Shown: positions 1 through 8,812 of the stretch, piece by piece
How the letters are laid out: every line of letters begins with the position of its first letter
How positions within the stretch are numbered: the stretch's first letter is position 1
DNA from: Nocardioides marinus
Lineage (GTDB): Bacteria; Pseudomonadota; Alphaproteobacteria; Rhodobacterales; Rhodobacteraceae
Length of the DNA: 64,000 nucleotides
Direction of reading: 5' to 3'
NCBI GenBank assembly: GCA_019801415.1
Contig: JAHVJD010000001.1
Coordinates: 496,001 to 560,000 of the forward strand
Notes under the pieces: generated by a model
What the model saw: only the letters and a program-made list of their open reading frames with translations
Database searches by the model: none
Told to the model about the DNA's origin: nothing
Made by a program: the position numbers and the translations under genes

Positions 1-855
1 GCGCTCGGCCAGGGGGGCATTGCAGAACAGAACCACGTCGCAGCCCGCCGCGATGGTGGCGCGGGCAATGTCCTGCGGCGCGCCGCGCAGTGCCTTCATC
101 GAGATGTCGTCGCTCATCAGCAGGCCGCCAAAGCCGATTGTCTCGCGGATCAGCTGCGTCATCACCGGCGATATGGTGGCCGGGCGCTCGGCGTCATAGG
201 CCTCGTAGACCAGATGCGCGGTCATCCCCATCGGCAGGTCGTTCAACGCCTGAAAGGCCGCGAAATCCGCCTGTTCCAACTCCGCCGCCGGGGCGCTCAC
301 CCGCGGCAGGTCCTTGTGGCTGTCGGCAGTGGCGCGGCCATGGCCGGGCAGATGCTTCAGCACCGGCAACACGCCACCGTCGAGATGCGCCTCTGCCACC
401 GCGCGGCCCAGTCGGGCCACCGCCGCCGCGTCGCTGCCATAGCAGCGGTTCTTCAGAAACGGATGCGTCACCGCGCAGGCGACATCGCCCACCGGCGCGC
501 AGTTGCTGTCGATGCCAAGCGCGCGCAGCTCATGCGCGATCAGGCGGTAGCGCAGGTACATCGCCCGCTCTGCCCCCGCCCCGGCCCGCTGCACATGATC
601 GAGCGGCGGCAGCCAGTCGCGCGCCAGCGGCGCCCGCAGCCGCTGCACCCGTCCGCCCTCCTGGTCGATGGTGATGAGGCAGTCGCGGCCCACCGCCTCG
701 CGGAAGTCCTCGCACAGGGCGCGGGTCTGGTCGGCACTTTCGATGTTGCGGGCAAACAGGATGAACCCGAAAGGGGTCGCATCACGGAAAAACGCCTTCT
801 CCTCCGCGCTGAGGCGAAGCCCTTCGGCGTCGAGGATGGTGGCTCCGTAGGTCAT
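1..855 (-). CDS. nagZ: Beta-N-acetylhexosaminidase NagZ (3' end off window)
   Basis: Glycoside hydrolase family 3 enzyme that removes N-acetylglucosamine from anhydro-muropeptides during cytoplasmic cell-wall recycling. The translation begins MTYGATILDAEG at 855 and carries the NagZ signatures ITIDQEGGRVQRL, KHLPGHGRATADSHKDLP (general acid/base His region) and SDDISMKAL (the nucleophile Asp loop). About 285 residues are present; the family is usually about 330-340, so only the C-terminal tail is missing beyond the left edge. It follows the SPOR protein by 44 bases on the same strand, and the order argS-SPOR-nagZ is common in Rhodobacterales. Function is certain by motif; the end coordinate is the window edge, not a real stop. 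Confidence 0.95.
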   Translation of the reverse strand, partial: MTYGATILDAEGLRLSAEEKAFFRDATPFGFILFARNIESADQTRALCEDFREAVGRDCLITIDQEGGRVQRLRAPLARDWLPPLDHVQRAGAGAERAMYLRYRLIAHELRALGIDSNCAPVGDVACAVTHPFLKNRCYGSDAAAVARLGRAVAEAHLDGGVLPVLKHLPGHGRATADSHKDLPRVSAPAAELEQADFAAFQALNDLPMGMTAHLVYEAYDAERPATISPVMTQLIRETIGFGGLLMSDDISMKALRGAPQDIARATIAAGCDVVLFCNAPLAER

Positions 856-899
856 GCTGCCTCCTGCTGTGCGGCCCGACCCCGCCGTGCGGGGCGTCG

Positions 900-2126
900 T
901 CAGCGTGTGGTTACAGGAATGCAGTCCGCATCGCCAGCCACCAGCGCCGAGCAGAACCGGCGGGTGTCCGACAGCCCTTCGAACCCCATCGCCCGCAGCC
1001 GGTAGAAGGTGCGACCGCCGCTTTCGGCGCGCTGGATCACCCGCTGCTTGCCTGCCAGGAAATCAGAGAACCGCGCGTAGATCCGATCCCACTCGGCGCG
1101 GGCGATCTCGGCGCTTTCATAGGCCCCGAGTTGCGCGAGTCGTGTGCCCGGCGGCAGGGTGGCGGGGTCGACTTCCACCGTGGCGCGGCTGGCGGCAACC
1201 GCCGGAGCGGCGGCAGCGGTCCGGGTGATCCGCGCCGGACGGGCCGGCGGGCGCAGAGAGCGTTTCACGCCCGGTGCATTCAACAAGGCCGGAGAAATCT
1301 TGGCCGCTTCCGCCAGTGCCGGGCGCAGCGGTTCCGGCTGCACGATGGCGGGCGCCGAGACCGGGGTGGCCGCCGAGAGGCTTTCGGCTTCGGCCGCCAG
1401 TTCGGCCACCAGCGCATCGATATCGCCGTTCTGGAAAGAGGCAACCGCGGCCTCGCTGACGCCCGCATCCTCGGCGGGCTGGGCCGTGGCGGCTGCCTGT
1501 TGCGCAGAGACCTGCGCCGTCAGCAGTGCTTGCGGCTTGTCATCCTCGGTCAGTTCGATGGCGGCAGGTGCCAGCGTCAGCCGATCGGCTGGCGCGGCGG
1601 CGCTGCCCTGCGCAGCCACAGCATTCACCGCCAGCCCCTGATGGTCGGCCTGGATGCCGCCGGGGTTGGCCGGAGCCTCCCGCATCGGGCCTTCGGCTGC
1701 GCGCACAACCGGCACGCCGCTGACATCCCGCATCACCAGCTTGTAGCCCCAGACACCGACACCGGCGACGAGCGCCACCGATGCCGCGGCACCCAGCAGC
1801 CTGAGCGCCTGCGTCATGCCCGCGCGGGCCTGTCCCGGCGCAGGCGGCACATAGCCGAATTCATCCGGTTCGGCGTAGGTATACTGCGGTTCGGCCCCTG
1901 GGCCGGCATATGCCTGTTCGGCGGGATAGCCCTGCGGCGCGTAGCCTTGCGGTTGATATCCCTGCGCGTGATACCCCTGCGGCTGGTAGCCGGGGGCCGG
2001 GTTCACCTGCGCCTGATATCCCCCCGCATAGCCCTGCCCGTAGGCACCGCTTGCGGCTGTTTCCTGTTCCTGAACATCACCTTGGGTGAAGGCACGCCCC
2101 TGGCCTGCCTGCGCGAAATACGCCAT
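900..2126 (-). CDS. SPOR-domain inner-membrane protein with GYxPQ repeats
   Basis: A 408-residue bitopic membrane protein. The first 85 or so residues are a cytoplasmic tract of tandem GYQPQ, GYHAQ, GYAPQ units, followed by one membrane helix (roughly 115-140, ALRLLGAAASVALVAGVGVW). A long Ala/Pro-rich periplasmic linker follows, ending in a SPOR domain (about 330-408, starting LPPGTRLAQLGAYESAEIA). SPOR domains bind denuded septal glycan in other bacteria, so a role at division sites is inferred. I chose the ATG at 2126 because a GAGG ribosome site precedes it; an in-frame upstream start at 2156 lacks one. It lies between argS and nagZ and is probably cotranscribed with both. Confidence 0.85.
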   Translation of the reverse strand: MAYFAQAGQGRAFTQGDVQEQETAASGAYGQGYAGGYQAQVNPAPGYQPQGYHAQGYQPQGYAPQGYPAEQAYAGPGAEPQYTYAEPDEFGYVPPAPGQARAGMTQALRLLGAAASVALVAGVGVWGYKLVMRDVSGVPVVRAAEGPMREAPANPGGIQADHQGLAVNAVAAQGSAAAPADRLTLAPAAIELTEDDKPQALLTAQVSAQQAAATAQPAEDAGVSEAAVASFQNGDIDALVAELAAEAESLSAATPVSAPAIVQPEPLRPALAEAAKISPALLNAPGVKRSLRPPARPARITRTAAAAPAVAASRATVEVDPATLPPGTRLAQLGAYESAEIARAEWDRIYARFSDFLAGKQRVIQRAESGGRTFYRLRAMGFEGLSDTRRFCSALVAGDADCIPVTTR

Positions 2127-2246
2127 TGTCCGCCTCACTGCCCGGTGCAGCAGCACCCCGTGGGGCGCTGCTTTCCAAGTCTCTTGAACTGCCTCATACC
2201 AGCGGAATGTGGAATTTATACCATCGAGAGCTGGCGCCCCCGGTGG

Positions 2247-3992
2247 TTATCGCATCTCTTCTGCCGGTTTGACGCCAAGAATACCAAGCCCCGCGGAAAT
2301 GACAACGGAAACGGCCCGCGCCAGAGCCAAATTCGCATGTGTTGCCGATTGGCTGCTCTCGTTAACAAATCGTAAACCTTCCTGCGATTTGCCGAGGTGG
2401 TACAGACCGTGCAATTCCGATGCCAGATCATAGAGATAGAAGGCAATCCGGTGCGGTTCGTGGGTGCGTGCGGCAATCTCCACCTGGCGCGGCCATTCGG
2501 CCAGCTTCTTGGCCACCGCCAGCTGTGCCGGGTCGGCAATCAGCGCCAGATCGGCGGCCTTCAGCGTCGCATCATCGGCCGCAATGCCCTGCTCGCCCGC
2601 CTTGCGCAGGGTCGAGCAGATCCGCGCGTTGGCATATTGCACGTAGAACACCGGGTTGTCCTTGGACTGCTCCAGCGCCTTGTCGAGGTCAAAGTCGAAG
2701 CCCTGGTCGTTCTTGCGCGTCAGCAGCATGAAGCGGGTCACATCGGCGCCCACTGCATCAACCACGTCGCGCAGGGTGACGAAGGTGCCCGCGCGCTTGG
2801 ACATCTTGAATTCCTGGCCGTCCTTGAACAGCTTGACCAGCTGGCACAGCTTGATGTCCAGCGGCACCTTGCCGTCGGACAGCGCCGACACCGCCGCCTT
2901 CATCCGCTTGACGTAACCGCCGTGGTCGGCGCCGAAGATGTCGATCAGCTCGTCAAAGCCGCGCTCCACCTTGTCGTAGTGATAGGCGATGTCCGGCGCG
3001 AAATAGGTCCAGGAGCCGTCGGATTTCTTCACCGCGCGGTCGACGTCATCGCCGTGGTCGGTGGATTTGAACAGCGTCTGCTCGCGCGGCTCCCAATCAT
3101 CGGGCTTCTTGCCCTTCGGCGGCTCCAACACGCCCTGGTAGATCAGCCCCTTGGCTTCGAGCGCGGCCAGCGCGGCCTCGATCTTGCCGGTGCCGTAGAG
3201 CGATTTTTCCGAATAGAACACATCCATCTCGATGCCGAGCTGGGCCAGATCCTCGCGGATCAATTCCATCATCGCATCGGTGGAGAATTCGCGCACCTCG
3301 GCCAGCCAGACGTCTTCGGGCTGATCGAGATAGGCATCCCCCACTTTATCCTTCAGCGCCTGGCCGACCGGCTTCAGGTAATCGCCGGGATAGGTGCCGT
3401 CGGCAAAGGCGATCTCCTGGCCGTGCGCCTCCAGGTAGCGCAGGTAGACAGAGCGCGCCAGCACGTCGACCTGGCCGCCACCATCGTTGATGTAGTATTC
3501 GCGCGTCACGTCGTAGCCCGCATAGGCCAAGAGCGAGGCCAGAGCATCGCCGAACACCGCGCCGCGGGTGTGGCCCACGTGCAGCGGGCCGGTCGGGTTG
3601 GCGGAAACGTATTCCACGTTCACCCGCTTGCCTGCCCCCATGTCCGAACGGCCGTAATCCGTGCCTGCGTCCAGGACCGATTTCAGCACCCCCTGCCAGA
3701 TGCCCGGAGCGAGGCGCAGGTTCAAAAAGCCGGGGCCTGCCACCTCGGCCGAAGTGACGCGGCCATCTGCGGCCAATTTGGCCGCCAGCGCCTCGGCGAT
3801 GTCCCGCGGTTTCATCTTGGCGGGCTTGGCCAGCACCATGGCGGCATTGGTCGCCATGTCCCCATGGGCGGCATCGCGCGGCGGTTCCACCGCGACATTG
3901 GCAAAATCGAGGCCTTCCGGCAGCACGCCCTCCGTGGTCATGGCGGTGAGGCTGTCAATCACAAGCGAGCGGATATCGGTAAAGAGGTTCAT
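2247..3992 (-). CDS. argS: Arginyl-tRNA synthetase
   Basis: Class I aminoacyl-tRNA synthetase charging tRNA-Arg, 581 residues, full length. The N-terminal Add-1 domain is followed by the HIGH-type motif (HVGH, residues 138-141, within [12 protein letters not shown]). A KMSK signature occurs as FKMSKRAG in the second half, and the DALR anticodon-binding domain ends with [12 protein letters not shown]. It is first in a minus-strand run with the SPOR protein (120 bases downstream) and nagZ. No oddity is visible in the sequence. Confidence 0.98.
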   Translation of the reverse strand: MNLFTDIRSLVIDSLTAMTTEGVLPEGLDFANVAVEPPRDAAHGDMATNAAMVLAKPAKMKPRDIAEALAAKLAADGRVTSAEVAGPGFLNLRLAPGIWQGVLKSVLDAGTDYGRSDMGAGKRVNVEYVSANPTGPLHVGHTRGAVFGDALASLLAYAGYDVTREYYINDGGGQVDVLARSVYLRYLEAHGQEIAFADGTYPGDYLKPVGQALKDKVGDAYLDQPEDVWLAEVREFSTDAMMELIREDLAQLGIEMDVFYSEKSLYGTGKIEAALAALEAKGLIYQGVLEPPKGKKPDDWEPREQTLFKSTDHGDDVDRAVKKSDGSWTYFAPDIAYHYDKVERGFDELIDIFGADHGGYVKRMKAAVSALSDGKVPLDIKLCQLVKLFKDGQEFKMSKRAGTFVTLRDVVDAVGADVTRFMLLTRKNDQGFDFDLDKALEQSKDNPVFYVQYANARICSTLRKAGEQGIAADDATLKAADLALIADPAQLAVAKKLAEWPRQVEIAARTHEPHRIAFYLYDLASELHGLYHLGKSQEGLRFVNESSQSATHANLALARAVSVVISAGLGILGVKPAEEMR

Positions 3993-4139
3993 ATCTGGCG
4001 TCCCATATGTTCACAGAGGCGGATACCGAGGGGCAGAGGCAGGGTCAACAGCCTTGCCGCCACTGCGGGCCTCATCCCCCGGCGCGGGACGCAGAATTCA
4101 TCGGGTCGGACCGGTTTTCGTCGCCGCGGGCCACGGCCG

Positions 4140-4439
4140 TCAGCTGCCGCTGCCCTGCAGCGCAGCCGCCGTGCCCCAGCGCCGGATCCGATAGCTGCGC
4201 AGGGCGTCCGTGAAATAGGGGTCCTGCCGGATCAGCCGCTCCACGTCTTGCCGGGTCTCGGCCTCGACGTTCCAGATCGCCCCGGGAAAATCCTGCATCG
4301 GACGCATCGCCAGCGCACCGCCGATCTGCAACTCGGGATGTGCCCGCACAAAGGCAATATGCGCTTCGCGCCGCCGCTTCTCGCCGCGCACCCGGTCCAT
4401 CTCCGGCCTGTCCGTGAATGTGACCGTCCAGCGCGCCAT
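4140..4439 (-). CDS. YciI-like protein
   Basis: A 99-residue protein of the YciI/YCII ferredoxin-like fold. It starts MARWTVTFTDRPEM and carries the conserved pattern of a His in the first helix (REAHIAFVRAHPELQIGGAL) and a C-terminal RQDPYFTDALRSYRIRRW. The RQDPY segment corresponds to the conserved DP(Y/F) part of the family. A GGGGAAG ribosome site sits just upstream of the ATG. Members are implicated in small ring-cleavage reactions, but most are uncharacterised. It lies between dgt and argS on the same strand. Enzymatic role unknown. Confidence 0.75.
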   Translation of the reverse strand: MARWTVTFTDRPEMDRVRGEKRRREAHIAFVRAHPELQIGGALAMRPMQDFPGAIWNVEAETRQDVERLIRQDPYFTDALRSYRIRRWGTAAALQGSGS

Positions 4440-4562
4440 AACGCTTCCCCTTGTTGCAGCCCTCCCTGGGGCTTACCGCCTTGGCGGCACCGCGTCATAG
4501 GGCCAGCCGCAAGCCGCGCTTAGGGCCAGATCGGTTGCGCGCCGGTCGCCGACCCGCAGGCG

Positions 4563-5714
4563 TCACACCTTGACCGGGGTGCCGAACAGCCGCTCGTACT
4601 GTTGCAGGGCGAAACGGTCCGTCATGCCGGCAATGTAGTCGGAAACGATGCGCGCACGTGCGACGCGGTCGGGGGCCGCCGCGATTTCCGGCTGCCAGCG
4701 CTCCGGCATATGCGCCGGATTGTCCAGGAAATGCGGAAACAGCGCCTCGACCACGCTGGCAACCTTGGCCCGCTTCTCCATCACCGAGGGCGCGCGGTAC
4801 ATGCGGGTGAACAGAAAGCTCCGTACCTCCTTCAGGTCGCGCCACAAGCCCTCCGAGAACGTCACCACCGGTCGCCCGAGCGCCCGCACCTCCTCCACCG
4901 ACCGCACGCCGCTGTCCGACAGGTTGGCGCGGGCGGTGTCGATCACATCCCCTACCAGAACCCCGAAGAACCGGCGCAGCGCCTCGTGGCGGCGGCGGTT
5001 GGCCTCCAGGCCGGGGTAGATCCGATCGACCTCGGCATAACAGGGCCCGATCAGCGGCAAATCGGCGATGTCCGCATCGGTGAACAGCCCCGCGCGCAGC
5101 CCGTCCTGAAGGTCGTGGTTGTTATAGGCGATATCATCGGAAAGCGCCGCCACCTGCGCCTCGGCACTGGCGTGACTGTGCAGCTCGAGGTCTATCTCCG
5201 CATTGCACTCGGCCAGCGCCCAAGGCAGCTCCCCCACCACCGGGCCATTGTGCTTGGCAATCGCCTCAAGGGTTTCCCAGGTGAGGTTCAAGCCATCGAA
5301 GGCGGCGTAGTGACGCTCCAGCCGGGTCACGATACGGATCGCCTGGGCGTTGTGGTCAAAACCGCCATAGGGCGCCATCAGCGCATGCAGCGCATCCTCG
5401 CCGGTGTGGCCAAAGGGCGTGTGCCCCAGATCATGCGCCAGCGCCACCGCCTCGGTCAGCTCCTGGTTCAGCCCCAGCGCGCCGGCAATGGTGCGGCCCA
5501 CCTGCCCCACCTCGATCGAATGGGTGAGCCGGGTGCGGTAGTTGTCGCCCTCGTGCTCGACGAAAACCTGCGTCTTGTGCTTCAGCCGCCGAAAGGCGCT
5601 GGCGTGGATGATGCGGTCGCGGTCACGCTGGTACGGGGACCGAAAGGAGCTTTCTTCCTCGGCGACCTGACGTCCACGGCTGCGCTCCGGCATGGTGGCA
5701 TATGGTGCATGCAT
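4563..5714 (-). CDS. dgt: dGTPase-like dNTP triphosphohydrolase
   Basis: HD-domain dNTP triphosphohydrolase, 383 residues. The metal-binding His and HD pair are in TRLTHSIEVGQ (His65) and ALAHDLGHTPFGH (His94-Asp95), with the downstream Asp in LSDDIAYNNHDLQDG. The N-terminal SPYQRDRDRIIHASAFRRL is the characteristic nucleotide-site segment. The family hydrolyses dNTPs to nucleoside and triphosphate; length and motifs match the alphaproteobacterial type 2 group. It diverges from the Fe-S carrier gene across a 100-base intergenic region. The start at 5714 is supported by a purine-rich GGGGGAAAG upstream. Confidence 0.93.
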   Translation of the reverse strand: MHAPYATMPERSRGRQVAEEESSFRSPYQRDRDRIIHASAFRRLKHKTQVFVEHEGDNYRTRLTHSIEVGQVGRTIAGALGLNQELTEAVALAHDLGHTPFGHTGEDALHALMAPYGGFDHNAQAIRIVTRLERHYAAFDGLNLTWETLEAIAKHNGPVVGELPWALAECNAEIDLELHSHASAEAQVAALSDDIAYNNHDLQDGLRAGLFTDADIADLPLIGPCYAEVDRIYPGLEANRRRHEALRRFFGVLVGDVIDTARANLSDSGVRSVEEVRALGRPVVTFSEGLWRDLKEVRSFLFTRMYRAPSVMEKRAKVASVVEALFPHFLDNPAHMPERWQPEIAAAPDRVARARIVSDYIAGMTDRFALQQYERLFGTPVKV

Positions 5715-5747
5715 CAGAAATCTTTCCCCCCGAACAGGCTCTACATC

Positions 5748-5776
5748 TTGCCGCTTTTACTGCACCTTTCTATATA
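5748..5776 (+). promoter_or_regulatory. Sigma-70-like promoter for the A-type Fe-S carrier gene
   Basis: TTGCCG (5748-5753) and TATATA (5771-5776) are separated by exactly 17 bases, 38 bases ahead of the start codon at 5815. It lies in the short divergent region with dgt. Confidence 0.55.
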
Positions 5777-5814
5777 AAGCTTTGCGCTGCAACCTGAGCC
5801 TGCGGAGAACGACC

Positions 5815-6138
5815 ATGCAACTGCCCCCCAAAGTGACGGACCGCGCCTTTGCCCGGCTGGCCGAAATCGGCGCCGCTGCACAGGGTCAGGCGCTGCGTAT
5901 CGCGGTGGAAGGCGGCGGCTGTTCCGGCTTTCAGTACGAGATCGCGCTGGACGAGGCCAAGCCCGACGACCTGGTTCTGGAAGGCCAGGGTGAGAAAGTC
6001 GTGGTCGATACGGTTTCGCTGCCCTTCCTGGAAAACGCGGTGATCGATTTCACCGAAGAGCTGATCGGCGCGCGTTTCACCATCGAAAACCCCAACGCTA
6101 CCTCCAGCTGCGGCTGCGGGACGTCCTTTTCGATGTAA
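5815..6138 (+). CDS. erpA: A-type iron-sulfur cluster carrier (ErpA/IscA family)
   Basis: A 107-residue HesB/IscA-family scaffold that passes Fe-S clusters to apo-enzymes. The three conserved cysteines are visible: Cys36 in EGGGCSGFQYE and Cys99/Cys101 in the C-terminal SSCGCGTSF. The start at 5815 (MQLPPKVTDRAFARL) follows a GGAG ribosome site; an in-frame upstream ATG at 5692 lies inside the promoter and is rejected. It is a single gene diverging from dgt. ErpA versus another A-type paralogue cannot be settled from sequence alone. ispG, a possible 4Fe-4S client, is elsewhere in the window. Confidence 0.9.
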   Translation: MQLPPKVTDRAFARLAEIGAAAQGQALRIAVEGGGCSGFQYEIALDEAKPDDLVLEGQGEKVVVDTVSLPFLENAVIDFTEELIGARFTIENPNATSSCGCGTSFSM

Positions 6139-6248
6139 GCGCGGGGCGTCCGGGGCATCTGATGGGATCTCCGGCGGCTCTGACAGCCCACTGACCGACG
6201 GCCACTGGCCACACCGCGGGCTGCACGCGCCACCTGTGCCGGGCAGCT

Positions 6249-7172
6249 TCAGGGATCAGTGCGCAGCCGCGCCGGTCGCGTCGGTTGCGCAGCCGTTTGC
6301 GGGCCACGCGGCGCGAATTGATCCCACACCAGATACAGCCCCGAGCCCACGACGACGAGCCCCCCGACATAGGTGGTCAATGGCGGGTACTCCCCGAACC
6401 CGAGCGCGCCAATGACCGCCATCCAGATGAATTGCAAGTTCATCAGCGGCGTGACCGCATAAGAGGCCAGAAGCCGCAGCGCCACCACCAGCAACCAACG
6501 GGCCGCGAACAGCAGCAGCGCATAGGCGAGCACCCACCCCACGTCCCCTGCGGACATGGGCTGCCAGACAAAGGGAACCAGCAGGAACATCAGCAGGCAA
6601 AGGCACAGATTCGGGTAGAAGACCTGGACAAGCGGTTTCGCCTCGTAACGGCCGATGTAGCGCGCCATGGTCATCGAGAACGTGCCCGCAACCGCCGCCA
6701 TCAAGGCCAGCAGATGACCGGCCGAGACCGTTGCCAGGCCGCGCGGGAAGAGAAACAGCATCCCGGCGAAGCCCGCCAGCAGTGCCAGCCAGGCCGCCGG
6801 GCGCACCGGCTCCTTCAGCAGCGCGCCCGACATCGCCCCGGCCAGCAATGGCATGAGACCGATGAACACGAAGACTTCTGCAAAGGGCAGCAGCCGGAAG
6901 GCCTGATAAAAGCAGATCGCAGCGATGACCGTCGCCAGGCTGCGCAAGGCCGTCGCACGCGGGCAGCTGGTGGCGAACCCCCGGCGCTGCCCCGGGAGCC
7001 GGTCGGCGAGGCGGCACAACAGCACAACCACCGCCCCGGACAAGGCGTAGATCTGCACCGGGCCGTAGCCCCCTGCCAGGACCTTGGTTATGCCATCCGC
7101 CGAGGCGATCAACCCCGTGTAGATCACCACAAGCAGAGCGCCGAGAAGGCTCTGGGTCCGAACGCGGCTCAT
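6249..7172 (-). CDS. EamA-type DMT transporter
   Basis: A 307-residue inner-membrane protein with about ten hydrophobic helices in the two-repeat EamA architecture of the drug/metabolite transporter superfamily (start MSRVRTQSLLGALLVVIYTG, end about LVWDQFAPRGPQ). Such proteins usually export small metabolites or amino acids. Its ATG (7172-7170) overlaps the TGA of the 387-residue gene (7171-7169) as ATGA, which argues for translational coupling. Together with the upstream FSSGS-repeat protein it looks like the export gene of a three-gene operon. The longer start at 7205 has no special support. Substrate unknown. Confidence 0.85.
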   Translation of the reverse strand: MSRVRTQSLLGALLVVIYTGLIASADGITKVLAGGYGPVQIYALSGAVVVLLCRLADRLPGQRRGFATSCPRATALRSLATVIAAICFYQAFRLLPFAEVFVFIGLMPLLAGAMSGALLKEPVRPAAWLALLAGFAGMLFLFPRGLATVSAGHLLALMAAVAGTFSMTMARYIGRYEAKPLVQVFYPNLCLCLLMFLLVPFVWQPMSAGDVGWVLAYALLLFAARWLLVVALRLLASYAVTPLMNLQFIWMAVIGALGFGEYPPLTTYVGGLVVVGSGLYLVWDQFAPRGPQTAAQPTRPARLRTDP

Positions 7173-8332
7173 GCCGGAGCCGCGTGGCCCGCGCGGGCAA
7201 AACACTCGAAAAAGCCGTCGAAGTCAGCGCAGCTCTGCTCCGCGGAGCTCAGAACCTGCTGCGCCTGCTGCGTCAAGGCGCTCTGGCAGCGGGACTTGAT
7301 CGACGCCCAATGTGGCCGCGTTTCGCCTGTCTTGAAAACGGCTTCGGACAAATGTTTCAAAACACTTCCTCCCTGCGGCCCGGAAACGAGCAGCCCACGC
7401 GAGACACCACCCCCGCGCGCCCCGGCCTCTCCCCCAGCCGTTGCTGGACCAACAGTTCGCGGCACCGGATGCCGAAAACCACGGCGACCCGAGAGAACCA
7501 TCAGCCAATTCACCACAAAATACGCGTGATAATCGTCGCTGACACCATAAAACTCGCCTTTTGCGAGTGAAAACTCCGTTAACACCCGGTCGAGCCAGGC
7601 CTCCCACTGCAACGGCGGCTGGTGCCCGGCATAGCGCAGGGCGATGCAGATTTCGGCCAGAAGATCCGCATCCTGATCGAGAAAGGCGACCAATCCGGCA
7701 TACTCCAGACTGGTCTTGACCTGAGCTGGCAGATCCGGGTCCCGTTGCCCGTATTCGGACAGGTAGAAGACGATATGGGTCAGCTCGTAGGCCGCTTTTT
7801 TGTTTGGAATGGCAAAGGTTTGCGAACGCGACGCAAACCCGCGCAGGCGGTCGTCCAATCCCGCATCAGCCAACTGCACGTCGCGGCGCCCCAGCAGGCG
7901 GCGAGCCTCGGCCCGTTGCAGGTCGGACAGTTCGGCCTGCACCAATCCCTGCCTCGCCACCCACTGCGCCATTTGCGCGCCGCTCTCCCCCTCCATCCCG
8001 AGGTCTTCGAGGTCGAAGCAGATGGACAGGATGAACCGGTAATATTGCCGAAAAAAGCTCAGATGCCGCGGAGCTGCAGCGTAAAACGGGGCCAGAACCG
8101 CGAGCGAATCATCCTCGAACCGATGCCCCGTGCATTGCAGGATGTTCAGAAGCTCGGCGTTTTCCTTGAGCCAGAACACATCCTCCTCGCGACGGCGGCC
8201 CCGCGCGAAGGCCGCGACCAACGCCCGCTGCGGCGAAGAACCGCCCCCAATGGACCCGCGCGCAAAGCCCGTGCGGCCACCATGGAATGCAGCGCCGGAG
8301 GGCTGGACGGAAAGAGGAATGATCTGGGCCAT
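7169..8332 (-). CDS. Unrecognised 387-residue protein of the FSSGS-peptide operon
   Basis: I do not recognise this family with confidence. It is 387 residues with no signal peptide or clear membrane helix. The body is helical and rich in Leu, Arg and aromatic residues. A conspicuous motif at residues 183-195 reads ELTHIVFYLSEYG; a Thr-His-x-x-Phe-Tyr signature of this kind occurs, as far as I recall, in uncharacterised DUF families. Residues about 290-325 are a Gly/Arg-rich low-complexity stretch. No radical-SAM CxxxCxxC, ATP-grasp or LanC-type motif is visible. The ATG at 8332 follows GAGG. It lies downstream of the repeat protein and overlaps the exporter start by 4 bases. A role acting on that protein is inference only. 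Confidence 0.6.
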   Translation of the reverse strand: MAQIIPLSVQPSGAAFHGGRTGFARGSIGGGSSPQRALVAAFARGRRREEDVFWLKENAELLNILQCTGHRFEDDSLAVLAPFYAAAPRHLSFFRQYYRFILSICFDLEDLGMEGESGAQMAQWVARQGLVQAELSDLQRAEARRLLGRRDVQLADAGLDDRLRGFASRSQTFAIPNKKAAYELTHIVFYLSEYGQRDPDLPAQVKTSLEYAGLVAFLDQDADLLAEICIALRYAGHQPPLQWEAWLDRVLTEFSLAKGEFYGVSDDYHAYFVVNWLMVLSGRRGFRHPVPRTVGPATAGGEAGARGGGVSRGLLVSGPQGGSVLKHLSEAVFKTGETRPHWASIKSRCQSALTQQAQQVLSSAEQSCADFDGFFECFARAGHAAPA

Positions 8333-8500
8333 TGGAACCTCGTCGAGCGAGGGGCACCGGCCAGGGTCTTGTCCAGCCAGTGCGCCCGATATTGAGCAGG
8401 AGAGCCGTTTTGACCGCGCCTTGGGAGCGTGCCTCGGCGTGCCCTGCGAAATTCGGCAGATGGCCTACAACGAGGCGCACCCGCCAACGCGCAGTTGAGA

Positions 8501-8812
8501 TCAGCTGCCGGAGGAGAAAAGCCCCGTTGCCACACCGGCGTCCATTGCCGCCCCGCTGCCCCGCGCCATTGGTGACGACCCGGAGGAATAGAGGCCCACT
8601 TGGTTGCCGCTGACGGTGTCGGAGAGCCGCGCCGAGGGAGCGGAGCCGGAAGAAAAGCACCCTACGGCCTCGCCAAGGCTGACATCTGCATCCCGTTGCG
8701 GCAGGGAGCCTGAGGAGAACATCTCGACCCCGCCCCCTGCGTGCAAATCGGCCAATGGCAACTCCTCGCTGTGCGAAACGGAAAATTCGGTGAACTTGCG
8801 CAGTGCAGACAT
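8501..8812 (-). CDS. Small protein with four (F/Y)SSGS repeats
   Basis: A 103-residue protein. After a leader-like N-terminus (residues 1-28, MSALRKFTEFSVSHSEELPL...HAGGG) there are four copies of a C-terminal pentad: FSSGS at 32-36, FSSGS at 53-57, YSSGS at 75-79 and FSSGS at 99-103. The last pentad forms the extreme C-terminus. Each copy follows a hydrophobic or Cys residue, usually preceded by Gly (VEM, VGC, VGL, TGL), at 21-24 residue spacing. Codons differ in every copy, including TCN versus AGC serine, so the motif is kept at protein level. I chose ATG 8812 because GAGG lies six bases upstream; ATG 8824 has no ribosome site. No membrane helix is visible. It precedes the 387-residue gene by 168 bases. 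Function unknown; a multi-core peptide precursor is one reading. Confidence 0.65.
   Translation of the reverse strand: MSALRKFTEFSVSHSEELPLADLHAGGGVEMFSSGSLPQRDADVSLGEAVGCFSSGSAPSARLSDTVSGNQVGLYSSGSSPMARGSGAAMDAGVATGLFSSGS

Noticed and set aside
1131-2375. Long plus-strand open frame over the SPOR gene
   Set aside because: It lies opposite a gene with clear SPOR domain, has no ribosome site and shows the Arg/Gly-rich composition of a GC-driven shadow.
2397-4523. 708-codon plus-strand frame across argS
   Set aside because: Antisense shadow of argS, whose motifs are certain; its composition is His/Arg/Gln-rich with no recognisable domain.
8109-8660. Alternative 183-codon minus-strand frame linking the repeat protein and the 387-residue gene
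   Set aside because: It overlaps both better-supported genes in a different frame, is Arg/Gly-rich and has no ribosome site.
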